A stretch of DNA of 54,054 bases. Source: Anaerolineae bacterium (lineage in GTDB: Bacteria; Chloroflexota; Anaerolineae; Anaerolineales; Villigracilaceae). A program made the position numbers and the translations under genes. Location: assembly GCA_003130845.1 (NCBI GenBank), contig QEXW01000001.1, positions 1 to 54,054 of the forward strand, in the 5' to 3' direction. Every line of letters starts with the position of its first letter. The stretch's first letter is position 1. Shown here piece by piece: positions 1 to 7,434 of the stretch. The notes beneath the pieces were generated by a model. It was not told the DNA's origin. It searched no databases and saw only the letters and a program-made list of their open reading frames with translations.

Positions 1-7
1 AAAGCCA

Positions 8-65
8 ATCCTACCCCTGTGTTGCAAAATTGTCATCCGTAAAATTACGGAATTTTTCCTCCGTA
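8..65 (-). promoter_or_regulatory. Promoter plus TACGGA operator, left copy
   Basis: On the minus strand a -35 ATGACA (31-36) and a -10 TAGGAT (8-13) are separated by 17 bases. Immediately upstream are three TACGGA-type half-sites at 36-41, 46-51 and 60-65; the first two form a near-perfect palindrome. The promoter points out of the window to the left, so an unseen minus-strand gene should begin there. The same arrangement recurs upstream of the gene at 966-1475, which argues that the two units share one regulator. The regulator itself is not identified. Confidence 0.55.
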
Positions 66-103
66 TTTTTACCAGGTCGTCAGACAATTCGGCGAGGCGT
101 GAG
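23..103. repeat. 81-bp direct repeat, copy 1
   Basis: Bases 23-103 match 1535-1615 with a single difference seen by eye (CAT versus CTT at 34-36). The repeat carries the -35 box and the operator half-sites of the left-pointing promoter. The two copies flank the two minus-strand exported-protein genes. It is not a coding repeat. Confidence 0.9.
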
Positions 104-114
104 CGCAAAAGAGC

Positions 115-140
115 AAAAAATCCCGGCGCGAGGCCGGGAT
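115..140 (-). terminator. Intrinsic terminator of the 164-931 gene
   Basis: Arms ATCCCGGC (120-127) and GCCGGGAT (133-140) form a GC-rich hairpin with a five-base loop. Read on the minus strand it is followed by six T (115-120). It lies 23 bases beyond the stop codon at 164. Confidence 0.85.
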
Positions 141-163
141 ACAGATTGTACGGAAATACTTCC

Positions 164-931
164 CTACTTGTTTTTCGCAACCACAAAAGTCCAATCGCCA
201 TTCACCTGGTTAAACATCGCATCTAAAATCATTTGATTGGCTTCCTCCTCAGAAAGGTTGTTTTGACTAGAAACAAGTTTAATTTGCGTGCCACCTGGCG
301 ATTGGTCGCAAATGACTTCAATGCCTGCCTCAGCAATTTTCTGATTTTCGTTGATGCGAACCAGATACTCCTCGCATTCATGGCCTTCTGCTGGGGCAAT
401 TTGCCCAATATTTCGAATGACCAGCGTAAGATTTGATAAGTCGGCATCGGCTTTGACATCGTAAAAATCTAATCGAAGGCAACGAAACCCTTTTTGCGGT
501 TTATCTTTGGCTACGTCAATCGAAGTTTCGTGGACGGCAAAGTTCCCTGTCTCGTTTTCCCCATAATAGAGCGTGGCGGCGTTGACATCCCACACATCTT
601 TGCTTGGCAGGTCATAGCAAACATCAACAAAGACATGGTTTTTCTCGGCATGAAAATTCGAAGCAGTAAAAGTTATCCCTTGCGCCTGCTGGGTTTGAGA
701 TGCCGGCAAATATTGTGACTCCTGGAAAACGGATGGCGTAGGAGTTGGTTTTTTCTCTACTGGCTCAGTTTCATCGTTTTGTTGCGCCTGAACAACCGAA
801 TCACTATATCCAAGGTTAATGTCGGAGCGAACTAACCCCAACTTCAAGGCTGCGCCTGAAGATAAGGCGAAAATAGCAGCCATTGCAATCAGCAAAATCT
901 GGGGTATTTTTTTATAAGAGTTTGATTTCAT
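164..931 (-). CDS. Exported protein of unknown function, 255 aa
   Basis: I do not recognise a family. The N-terminus has a basic stretch (KSNSYKK) and a hydrophobic segment at about residues 10-30, so it is either secreted or anchored by an uncleaved helix. A TP-rich linker (about 60-68) precedes a folded part rich in acidic and hydrophobic residues, containing four cysteines that could form disulfides. The start at 931 is supported by AAGGTGAT just upstream. It follows the DUF2690-like gene by 34 bases on the same strand, so both are probably transcribed from the promoter at 1520-1548, and it ends at a strong terminator. A role at the cell surface is inference. Confidence 0.75.
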   Translation of the reverse strand: MKSNSYKKIPQILLIAMAAIFALSSGAALKLGLVRSDINLGYSDSVVQAQQNDETEPVEKKPTPTPSVFQESQYLPASQTQQAQGITFTASNFHAEKNHVFVDVCYDLPSKDVWDVNAATLYYGENETGNFAVHETSIDVAKDKPQKGFRCLRLDFYDVKADADLSNLTLVIRNIGQIAPAEGHECEEYLVRINENQKIAEAGIEVICDQSPGGTQIKLVSSQNNLSEEEANQMILDAMFNQVNGDWTFVVAKNK

Positions 932-965
932 GTTTCATCACCTTTTCATTCTCTAGAATCAAACG

Positions 966-1475
966 CTACCATGCCCTGCAGCCGACATACTCTGGATAAG
1001 GGCTGTAAATTGGAAGGGACATGGCAGCTGTATTTGTGGCACCACAAGATAATACTGGTGTTCCTCGTAGTCCTTTCATCGGGGTATAAACCTGGGAATT
1101 ATTTGTGATTGCGCCATTCGATTGAATGCTTTGTTCGCCACAATCATACCTGGCGCAACCATAGTTCGTGCTTCCAGCGGTATATCTTGTAGAACCAGAG
1201 ACATTTGTTATACGAGTCCATTTGGCATCGCAATCTTTTGACTCCCGTCTCTCAATCTTTGCTCCCGAAAATGTCCAGTAATTTGGGTCACTTGCATTTG
1301 TGGCGGCGCAACCTTGGTAGCTCGCAAATTTTCCGGTGCATGATGGAAAAGTTGTTGTTCCCTCTCCTTTGCAGCTGACCACAGCCAATACTTTGCTCGG
1401 ATTCCATGGCGCAAAAAAGCCAATTACCAGGCAAATAGCACATACAAAAATCAAAATTTGACGTTGATACCGCAT
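966..1475 (-). CDS. Secreted Cys-rich protein, DUF2690-like, 169 aa
   Basis: A signal peptide (about residues 1-30, hydrophobic IFVCAICLVIGFF, cleavage plausible near LAVVS) precedes a mature part with eight cysteines. The motif CTGK...YQGC, followed by RRESKDCDAKWTR, matches the pattern of DUF2690, a small extracellular domain of Actinobacteria and Chloroflexi with C-x-G-K, GC and R-x-S-x-x-C-x-A-x-W-x-R. Function is unknown; four disulfides are likely. I chose the ATG at 1475 because AAGGAGA lies eight bases upstream; an upstream in-frame ATG at 1514 has no such site and would add a non-signal-like leader. First gene of a two-gene unit behind the duplicated promoter module. Confidence 0.8.
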   Translation of the reverse strand: MRYQRQILIFVCAICLVIGFFAPWNPSKVLAVVSCKGEGTTTFPSCTGKFASYQGCAATNASDPNYWTFSGAKIERRESKDCDAKWTRITNVSGSTRYTAGSTNYGCARYDCGEQSIQSNGAITNNSQVYTPMKGLRGTPVLSCGATNTAAMSLPIYSPYPEYVGCRAW

Positions 1476-1519
1476 AGCATCTTCTCCTTTTTGAAATTTG
1501 GATTTGATGAACAAAATCC

Positions 1520-1577
1520 ATCATACCCTCTTGCTGCAAAATTGTCTTCCGTAAAATTACGGAATTTTTCCTCCGTA
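1520..1577 (-). promoter_or_regulatory. Promoter plus TACGGA operator, right copy
   Basis: On the minus strand a -35 AAGACA (1543-1548) and a -10 TATGAT (1520-1525) are spaced by 17 bases. The palindrome TTCCGTAATTTTACGGAA (1547-1564) abuts and overlaps the -35, and a third half-site lies at 1572-1577. Predicted transcription start is about 1513, giving a leader of some 38 bases before the ATG at 1475. The operator position just upstream of and overlapping the -35 fits an activator, but a repressor is possible. Confidence 0.6.
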
Positions 1578-1615
1578 TTTTTACCAGGTCGTCAGACAAT
1601 TCGGCGAGGCGTGAG
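1535..1615. repeat. 81-bp direct repeat, copy 2
   Basis: Second copy of the 23-103 repeat with one substitution. Outside the repeat the sequences diverge at once, so the conserved block is confined to the operator, the -35 box, most of the -35/-10 spacer and about 40 bases further upstream. Confidence 0.9.
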
Positions 1616-1736
1616 TGGCGTCTTGGATTGCTGACGTGGCAACGAGTTTTTGGCTCGAAACTGCGGAGGGAACCCTTTGTCTTTGGGCGGCGTCTGTGGT
1701 ACAGTAAATTTGGCGATTAGAAAAGGAAAAGAGACC

Positions 1737-2645
1737 ATGAAACGCATCCCCTTTGTTTTCATCCTGGCGGTCTTGCTGCTCGCGGCTTGCGCGGCTGCTC
1801 CGCAGACTGCCCCGATTCCTGATGTTTACGGCGGCGCAGCGCCGATGGCGTATGAGCAGAAAGCCTACGAAGTGTCAAATACTTCTGTGAATGGCGTGGC
1901 CGTCCAGGAACGGAAGGTCATCGAAAATGCCGAGCTGGCGATTGTGGTCGCCGACCCCAAAGCCCGCAGCGCAGAAATTGCCCAATTGGCGCGCGAGTTG
2001 GGCGGGTTCGTGGTTTCGTCAAAAATCTACGAGCGGACGATGCCGAGCGGCGCGAGCGTGCCGGAGGCCAACATCACCATCCGCGTCCCAGCGGCCAGCC
2101 TGGATGAGGCGCTCGCTCGAATCAAGGCGGATGTGGTCGAAGTGCGGTGGGAGAACCGCAGCGGGCAGGATGTGACCAACGAATACGTTGATTTGCAGTC
2201 GCGGCTGAAGGCGCGCCAGGCAGCCGAAGCGCAACTGCTGAAGATGATGGAACAAGCGCAAAACGCCGAAGATGCGTTGGCGATTTTCAACCAGTTGATT
2301 GAAATTCAGAGCGAAATCGAAGTGCTGAAGGGACAAATCAAGTATTATGACGAGTCCATCGCCACGTCGGCGATTACGGTGCAGTTGATTGCCGAGGAAA
2401 GCATCCAGCCGATTCAAATCGGCGGGTGGAGGCCGCAGGGCGAGGTGCGCGATGCTTTGCAGGCGCTGGTGCGCTTCTTGCAGGGATTTGTCAACTTTAT
2501 TATCTGGCTGGTTATCTTCATCATCCCAGCAGGCGCGGTGATTATCACAATGCTGGCCCTGCTCTGGCGGCTGCTGCGCTGGTTTTGGCGCAAGGTCTTC
2601 CCGAAAAAGGTTCCGGCCCCGGCGGTAAAAGCAGCTGAGGAATAA
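1737..2645 (+). CDS. DUF4349 lipoprotein, 302 aa
   Basis: Predicted lipoprotein with a signal sequence ending in the lipobox LAAC (Cys about residue 20). It is followed by the DUF4349 domain, with the typical beta-rich part (ELAIVVADPKARS, GGFVVSS, ITIRVPAASLDEAL), then a coiled coil (about 155-200, LQSRLKARQAAEAQLL and onward) and a second strand region. A hydrophobic helix (about 250-280) and a basic tail follow. DUF4349 proteins are envelope proteins of unknown function. The ATG at 1737 is preferred over an in-frame start at 1650 because AAAAGGAAAAG precedes it and the signal peptide then sits at the N-terminus. An extended -10 (TGGTACAGT, 1697-1705) lies just upstream. Monocistronic, with a terminator immediately after. 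Confidence 0.9.
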   Translation: MKRIPFVFILAVLLLAACAAAPQTAPIPDVYGGAAPMAYEQKAYEVSNTSVNGVAVQERKVIENAELAIVVADPKARSAEIAQLARELGGFVVSSKIYERTMPSGASVPEANITIRVPAASLDEALARIKADVVEVRWENRSGQDVTNEYVDLQSRLKARQAAEAQLLKMMEQAQNAEDALAIFNQLIEIQSEIEVLKGQIKYYDESIATSAITVQLIAEESIQPIQIGGWRPQGEVRDALQALVRFLQGFVNFIIWLVIFIIPAGAVIITMLALLWRLLRWFWRKVFPKKVPAPAVKAAEE

Positions 2646-2648
2646 GGC

Positions 2649-2687
2649 AACGTCCCGAAGGATCTTTTACCCTTCGGGACGTTTTTT
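2649..2687. terminator. Bidirectional terminator
   Basis: Arms AACGTCCCGAAGG and CCTTCGGGACGTT close an eight-base loop, with a T tract on the plus side at 2682-2687. It separates the convergent DUF4349 and homoserine dehydrogenase genes and abuts the stop codon of the latter at 2688. Confidence 0.9.
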
Positions 2688-3710
2688 CTACGTTACCGCG
2701 TTGATAAAGTCGGCCAGCAGGCCATAGGCGGTGGTGTGCGGGCCAGGGTCGTTTTCGATGAGGGTCAGGTTGCCCAGCACATCGGTCTGAAATTCGATGA
2801 TGGAGGTGGTACCTTCCACACTAGCAAAGGGCGAAGTGAGCGGCACCAGTTCCGGCGCGACCTTGCCCCGCACGCTAGTTCCGTCTTTCTCCGCCGTGCA
2901 GATGAGTTTATAGCGTTTTCCTTCGGCTTTGGCGGCAGCAATCATGGCGGGTGTGACTTCGCGGATGCCGGTTCGGTCAATGTCCTGCGGCTTAAGGGGG
3001 ATGTCCATCAGGACGGTGGCCAGCGCGGCGACTTTGATGGCCGCATCCCAGCCATCAATATCGCCAGAAGGGTCTGTTTCAGCAATGCCAATTTCCTGGG
3101 CATATTTCACAGCGCCATCAAACGTATCGCCGTTTTCCATGCGCGTTAGAATCAGGTTGGTGGTGGAGTTGAGAATGGCCCGGAAGGCTTTCAACTGCGC
3201 CCCGGGCAGCGCGCCGCGAAATAGGGAGAAAATCGGCGCGCCGTCCATCACGGTTGACTCGAAGAAGAATTTCCGTCCCTTTTGGGAAGCCAGGGCCTTG
3301 AGTTCGTGATAGGCATGGACGACCGTTCCCTTGTTGGCGGTGGCGACGTGCATGCCCAACTCTAAGGCTGTGCGAACATGGTCAATGGCGGGCTGGCCGG
3401 TCTCGTAGTTAACCGGGGAATTTTCAAACAGGACATCTGCCCCACATTGTCGAATGAAATCAAGCGAGTTGCTGACTTTGACTTTGCTCAGTAAATCAAG
3501 TGTGCGCCCGGTGCGAAACAGGTCAAGCGCGCCATCTAAATCTATGCCACTGGGATTGATGGCGTACCCGTGCCTGCCTGTGGCAATGCCGGTGACGCTG
3601 TAGGTGATGCCGTAACGTTCTTTGAGCTCGGTGCGTTTTCGCATCAGCAGTTGGGCCAGAGCGCGGCCTACGTTTCCAAAACCAAGCAGAGCGAGTTTAT
3701 AGTGGGTCAT
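2688..3710 (-). CDS. hom: Homoserine dehydrogenase
   Basis: Catalyses NAD(P)-dependent interconversion of aspartate semialdehyde and homoserine on the way to threonine and methionine. The N-terminal Rossmann motif GFGNVGRALAQ (about 10-20) binds the nucleotide. The catalytic domain shows the family motif ATANKGTVVHAYHEL, ESTVMDGAPIFSL and LNSTTNLILTRME, and the signature region AETDPSGDIDGWDAAIKVAALATV. At 340 residues it is the short form without the C-terminal ACT domain, so no threonine feedback domain is present. It stands alone, with no thrB, thrC or asd neighbour in view. Confidence 0.95.
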   Translation of the reverse strand: MTHYKLALLGFGNVGRALAQLLMRKRTELKERYGITYSVTGIATGRHGYAINPSGIDLDGALDLFRTGRTLDLLSKVKVSNSLDFIRQCGADVLFENSPVNYETGQPAIDHVRTALELGMHVATANKGTVVHAYHELKALASQKGRKFFFESTVMDGAPIFSLFRGALPGAQLKAFRAILNSTTNLILTRMENGDTFDGAVKYAQEIGIAETDPSGDIDGWDAAIKVAALATVLMDIPLKPQDIDRTGIREVTPAMIAAAKAEGKRYKLICTAEKDGTSVRGKVAPELVPLTSPFASVEGTTSIIEFQTDVLGNLTLIENDPGPHTTAYGLLADFINAVT

Positions 3711-3774
3711 TCTAACAGTTCTCCAGTTTGTCGGTTCTCCGGTTTTTCATCATTTATCATTCCGCATTCATCAT

Positions 3775-4503
3775 TCACAAAGGCGGATAGGGGTAGGCAC
3801 GGCGGTAGGTGGGAGGCTGGGGAAAGCATCCACTTTTGAGAAGGGCTTGAGCACGAACATCCAGCGCAGCAATTTCATCCAATGAAAGATAAGCCTGCAG
3901 TGCAGTGTGCAAGTCACTACCGGGCAAAAGTTGTTTACGCAAACTTTCTAAGGCGTTGAGCAACGGCTCAGGTATCGCTTCGCCCGCGAAATCCCAAACC
4001 ACAGTGCGTAGTTTGTCTTGCTCGTGAAAACACAGGCCATGGTCAATCGCATACAGATGGCGTGTTCCTTTTTCGATAATGATGTGACTGCCTTTACGGT
4101 CAGCATTATTCACCAGATGGTCAAACAACGCCAAAGGACGCAGGCGGTCTTTATCGGCGGGCTTAAAACTGAAATAGTGATAGTGCGGATTGAACTCAAT
4201 ATACTCTTGCAGTGAACCAGGGCCGTAGGGGCCATCTTGGCGTAAGATGGTGTAAGGAACCAATTCCCATCCAAGCGCTTCACTGACCAAGTACGCCGCA
4301 ACTTCACGCCCGGCTAGGGTATTTTCAGGAAAATCCCACAACGGTTGTTCGCCTCGAATCGGCTTATAAACAGCCGGCAAGTTCCCGCTTTCATGCACAA
4401 GTTCCACCAGAAACGTGTAATTGGAACCAAGCATGAACCGACCCTTCAGCTCGAGGGGAGCCTGCTCAAAAAGGGGTTTCAGGTCGGCAGGAAAAGGCGT
4501 CAT
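3775..4503 (-). CDS. SCO1664-family PI3/4-kinase-like protein
   Basis: A 242-residue protein matching the SCO1664 family (TIGR03843), distantly related to phosphatidylinositol 3/4-kinase-like and HipA-like folds. Visible landmarks are LGSNYTFLVELV and AVYKPIRGEQPLWDFP (a K in the nucleotide-binding position), NNADRKGSHI (catalytic-loop-like Asp and Asn) and AIDHGLCFH (metal-binding DHG). The substrate is unknown. It lies 42 bases downstream of the DUF3090 gene on the same strand, the usual partner. The third member often found with them, a histidine-phosphatase-like protein, is absent here. Confidence 0.85.
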   Translation of the reverse strand: MTPFPADLKPLFEQAPLELKGRFMLGSNYTFLVELVHESGNLPAVYKPIRGEQPLWDFPENTLAGREVAAYLVSEALGWELVPYTILRQDGPYGPGSLQEYIEFNPHYHYFSFKPADKDRLRPLALFDHLVNNADRKGSHIIIEKGTRHLYAIDHGLCFHEQDKLRTVVWDFAGEAIPEPLLNALESLRKQLLPGSDLHTALQAYLSLDEIAALDVRAQALLKSGCFPQPPTYRRAYPYPPL

Positions 4504-4545
4504 GGTTCAGGCGCACGACAAAAAAGGAGTTCGGTAGGCAGGTGA

Positions 4546-5073
4546 TTAGTGCTTATGACCGTTCTTTTTGGGGCAAAAATGACCTTCTGGTTCCATCGGC
4601 TGGCCACACTGTGGGCAGATGGGACGTCCGCGCTGCACAACTTCAGCCCCCCAGCGAGCCAAGGCGCGCGCCTGCGAACGGCTGCACCAAAAGCGAATGA
4701 CCGCGGCTTCTTCTGGGTCATCCCCTTCCATGAGAATCTCACGAGTGACAATCACCACCAAGTCTCGTTCTCGGTCGTAACCCAGGCCAATCTCTCCGGC
4801 GCGAAAAACCGGTTCTACCGGCGGATGAATGCGCATTTGGGCCTCGTAAAAATCAGCCGAGGCTTCTGGCAGGTGAGGGTTCTGGCGTGCCAGTTGCGCC
4901 AAAAACTGCTCAATCCCCACGGATAAGGATTGCAGTTGAATTTTTTCAATCAGCACCGTCACCGTGCGAGCAGCCTGAAACGCCTGAATGTAAAAAACGC
5001 GCTGACCAGGCAGGCCAATCGCGTCCGCAGTAATATGGTCGCAGGGGTCAACGTCAATCTCAAAGCGAGGCAT
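4546..5073 (-). CDS. DUF3090 protein
   Basis: A 175-residue protein of the DUF3090 family (TIGR03847). Opening FEIDVDP, the central GQRVFYIQA and the C-terminal PICPQCGQPMEPEGHFCPKKNGH zinc-ribbon-like Cys pairs are family features; the terminal CxxC...C plus His could hold zinc. The ATG at 5073 is chosen because homology to the family begins at MPRFEIDV; upstream in-frame codons read AT-rich promoter-like DNA. Co-transcribed with the SCO1664-family gene. Function unknown; the constant pairing suggests a shared pathway. Confidence 0.88.
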   Translation of the reverse strand: MPRFEIDVDPCDHITADAIGLPGQRVFYIQAFQAARTVTVLIEKIQLQSLSVGIEQFLAQLARQNPHLPEASADFYEAQMRIHPPVEPVFRAGEIGLGYDRERDLVVIVTREILMEGDDPEEAAVIRFWCSRSQARALARWGAEVVQRGRPICPQCGQPMEPEGHFCPKKNGHKH

Positions 5074-5141
5074 ACACTCTATCCTAACAATATTGTCATT
5101 GTGCTGGAGTATACCAGAAATCGAACTGTAAGTTTTACAGG

Positions 5142-5171
5142 TTGCGAATTGTGAAAAATAAAGCATAATAT
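5142..5171 (+). promoter_or_regulatory. Sigma70-type promoter for the GGDEF gene
   Basis: TTGCGA at 5142-5147 and TAATAT at 5166-5171 with an 18-base spacer. The predicted start of transcription is about 5178, only some 13 bases ahead of the ATG at 5191, and no Shine-Dalgarno sequence is visible there. Confidence 0.6.
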
Positions 5172-5190
5172 CCGCTAGAGCGCATTAAAC

Positions 5191-7329
5191 ATGATACCTC
5201 TCACTATGCAGAAATCATCTTCATTCTTCGTGGCACATTTACGCGAAAACCAACGATTACATCTCTTGGGCGCAGGTGCGCTCGTTGTCGTTTTCTTAAT
5301 TCTCTATGGCTGGCGGTGGCCAGAACAAGCGCTTTGGCTTGTCATGGCAGCATTTGGTGTCGTGCTGCCATTTTCATTTTTTTACCACAGGATTGAACGT
5401 TCTGCCTGGTCACCCCAAAAACAATATCAGGCTGCTTTGCATACCGCATTTTTGCAAGGCTGCCTGGATGTACTCCTGATTGCTTTTTTAATTCACAACA
5501 CAGGTGGGTACGATAGTCCCTTGGCATTACTTTACCTGATTACCCTAGGTTCAGTTGCCGTATTTTTTCATCCCCGTCAGATGGTCATCCTGAATTTGTG
5601 GGCCATGGCAATCTACAGCGGGCTAATGCTCTCGTATGTGCAGGGCTGGCTGACACCCTCCTATTTACCCTTACAACCACAAAATACGCTGGGATTGCCT
5701 TTTGCGCCGCTGATTTGGGTCATTTACCTGATTGCAATGACGGTCAACTGGCTGGTTATTAAACCACATGCCGACCGCATTCATTCTGCCTGGGCAGATG
5801 TTGACCAACAAAACGAATACCTTCATCAGTTACTTAGCCTGACTCGCTTAGGATTGGAACGTAGAGATTTGCCCAACTTGTACCAAACGCTTGCCGATGA
5901 AGTTCGCGTCATCTTAAATGCAGATGCCATCTACCTAACCCGCTGGGAGGAAGACAACGCACAAGTGCATCAGGGTGCCAGTTCACACCGCAGCCAACAA
6001 CCACGTCCAGCCCTTGCCCCGCTTCAAAAACACGAGGCCAGTCTCACCCTTTCCGCATTGCGAGCGGGCATCCCCTTGCTGGTCAAAGATGTCAATTGCT
6101 CGCCCTATCTTTCGCAAACAACTGCGCAACGCTTTAGCGAAACATCTTTGCTGGCGGTGCCCCTGTATGGCCTGCCTGAACATCGCTACCTGGGTGCGTT
6201 GCTGGTCGGATATACCAACCCGCATGATTTCAGCCAAACAGAAATCAAACACGCCCAACAAGTGGCTGATGTGGCCGCTTTGCTAATCTCACGCATGAGT
6301 TTGTTTCACGAAACGCAGTACCGTGCCAGTTTGCTTGAACAAATGGCGGGACAAATCACCCTATTAACGTGCGACTTGCGCCGCACGACCTTGCTGCCCT
6401 CCATCGTCGAATCGGCGCGCAGTTTGCTAGATGCCCAACGTGCCGCTTTGCACCTGTATGACCCGGTGAGTAAAAAAATGGAGTGTCGCTACTCGGTTGG
6501 CCTTTCTGAAGAGTATTTGCAGTTTATGACAGAGCATTTCGAGAAATCACCCGAGGCAGCAACCTTTCAGGAACAACGCTTCGTCCTGATACCAGACGTA
6601 GGACGCGATGAACGCACCAGCCCGATGCGCGGGATGATTGCGCGTGAACGTTTTCACGCCTACGCCGTCTTTGCGTTAGAATCCGAAGAAGGTAGCCTAG
6701 GTACGCTTTCCTTATATTGGGATGAGCCACACGCCATTACTTCGGTAGATGTCACCGTCGGCCAATTGTTTGCCCGGCGCGCAGCCGCTATGCTCCAGAG
6801 TGCAACACTGTACGAACAAGCGGCAAAAGAATCTCTGACCGATTCCTTAACCAACCTCCCCAACCGCCGTTATTTCGACCGCCGGCTCAAAGAAGAATGT
6901 GAACGTGCCAGCCGCTCTGGGCGCCCCGTTGCACTGTTGATGATTGACCTGGATGGCTTCAAAGCCATCAACGATTCGTTTGGACACGCCATCGGAGACA
7001 GCGTCATCCAGCAAATCGGAACAGCCATCAGGCAATCTATCCGTTCTACGGATATGGTTGCACGCTTCGGCGGCGATGAATTTGCGATTATCTTCCCGGA
7101 AGCCGATAAGGAAGCGGCACTGCGTCTGGCCGAAAAAATTAAGAGTGTGCTGGCTTCTACCAAACTACACCTTCCACGCGACACCCAACGCTACGTTTCT
7201 GCCAGCATAGGCATTGCGTTGTGCCCGGTAGAAAGTGATAACCCCCAAACCTTATTTGAATTGGCGGACCAGCGCATGTTCCGCGCCAAACGCACGCAAC
7301 CAGGCACAATTGTCTCAGAGGGAAAGTGA
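5191..7329 (+). CDS. Membrane diguanylate cyclase, GAF-GAF-GGDEF
   Basis: A 712-residue protein predicted to make cyclic di-GMP from GTP at the membrane. An N-terminal hydrophobic region with about six helices (roughly 28-200) is followed by two GAF-like sensor domains (about 225-365 and 395-535) and a C-terminal GGDEF domain (about 545-705). The active-site motif GGDEF is intact at 627-631. RSTD at 618-621 is in the correct place for the product-inhibition I-site, so feedback control is expected. Other conserved GGDEF-domain motifs are DSLTNLPNRRYFDRRL and DLDGFKAINDSFGHAIGD. No EAL or HD-GYP enzyme is in view. An alternative start five codons downstream (MQKSSS) cannot be excluded. Confidence 0.93.
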   Translation: MIPLTMQKSSSFFVAHLRENQRLHLLGAGALVVVFLILYGWRWPEQALWLVMAAFGVVLPFSFFYHRIERSAWSPQKQYQAALHTAFLQGCLDVLLIAFLIHNTGGYDSPLALLYLITLGSVAVFFHPRQMVILNLWAMAIYSGLMLSYVQGWLTPSYLPLQPQNTLGLPFAPLIWVIYLIAMTVNWLVIKPHADRIHSAWADVDQQNEYLHQLLSLTRLGLERRDLPNLYQTLADEVRVILNADAIYLTRWEEDNAQVHQGASSHRSQQPRPALAPLQKHEASLTLSALRAGIPLLVKDVNCSPYLSQTTAQRFSETSLLAVPLYGLPEHRYLGALLVGYTNPHDFSQTEIKHAQQVADVAALLISRMSLFHETQYRASLLEQMAGQITLLTCDLRRTTLLPSIVESARSLLDAQRAALHLYDPVSKKMECRYSVGLSEEYLQFMTEHFEKSPEAATFQEQRFVLIPDVGRDERTSPMRGMIARERFHAYAVFALESEEGSLGTLSLYWDEPHAITSVDVTVGQLFARRAAAMLQSATLYEQAAKESLTDSLTNLPNRRYFDRRLKEECERASRSGRPVALLMIDLDGFKAINDSFGHAIGDSVIQQIGTAIRQSIRSTDMVARFGGDEFAIIFPEADKEAALRLAEKIKSVLASTKLHLPRDTQRYVSASIGIALCPVESDNPQTLFELADQRMFRAKRTQPGTIVSEGK

Positions 7330-7340
7330 CATGCTATAAT
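7310..7340 (+). promoter_or_regulatory. Promoter for the mutase gene
   Basis: A perfect TATAAT at 7335-7340 with a weak TTGTCT at 7310-7315 (19-base spacer). The leader is about 90 bases and contains a good ribosome-binding site, AAAGGAAAAGGAGAG, just before the ATG at 7435. Confidence 0.5.
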
Positions 7341-7434
7341 CATATCCTAGCGCACCCAATGGACGCTCGGCCCAAATCAGTTTCCCTAACATAGCGAGCC
7401 AGTCCGTATACCCGCCAAAGGAAAAGGAGAGAGC

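Noticed and set aside
1288-1599. Minus-strand frame overlapping the DUF2690-like gene, starting inside the repeat
   Set aside because: It reads through the operator and promoter and has no signal peptide or recognisable domain; a shadow of the real gene.
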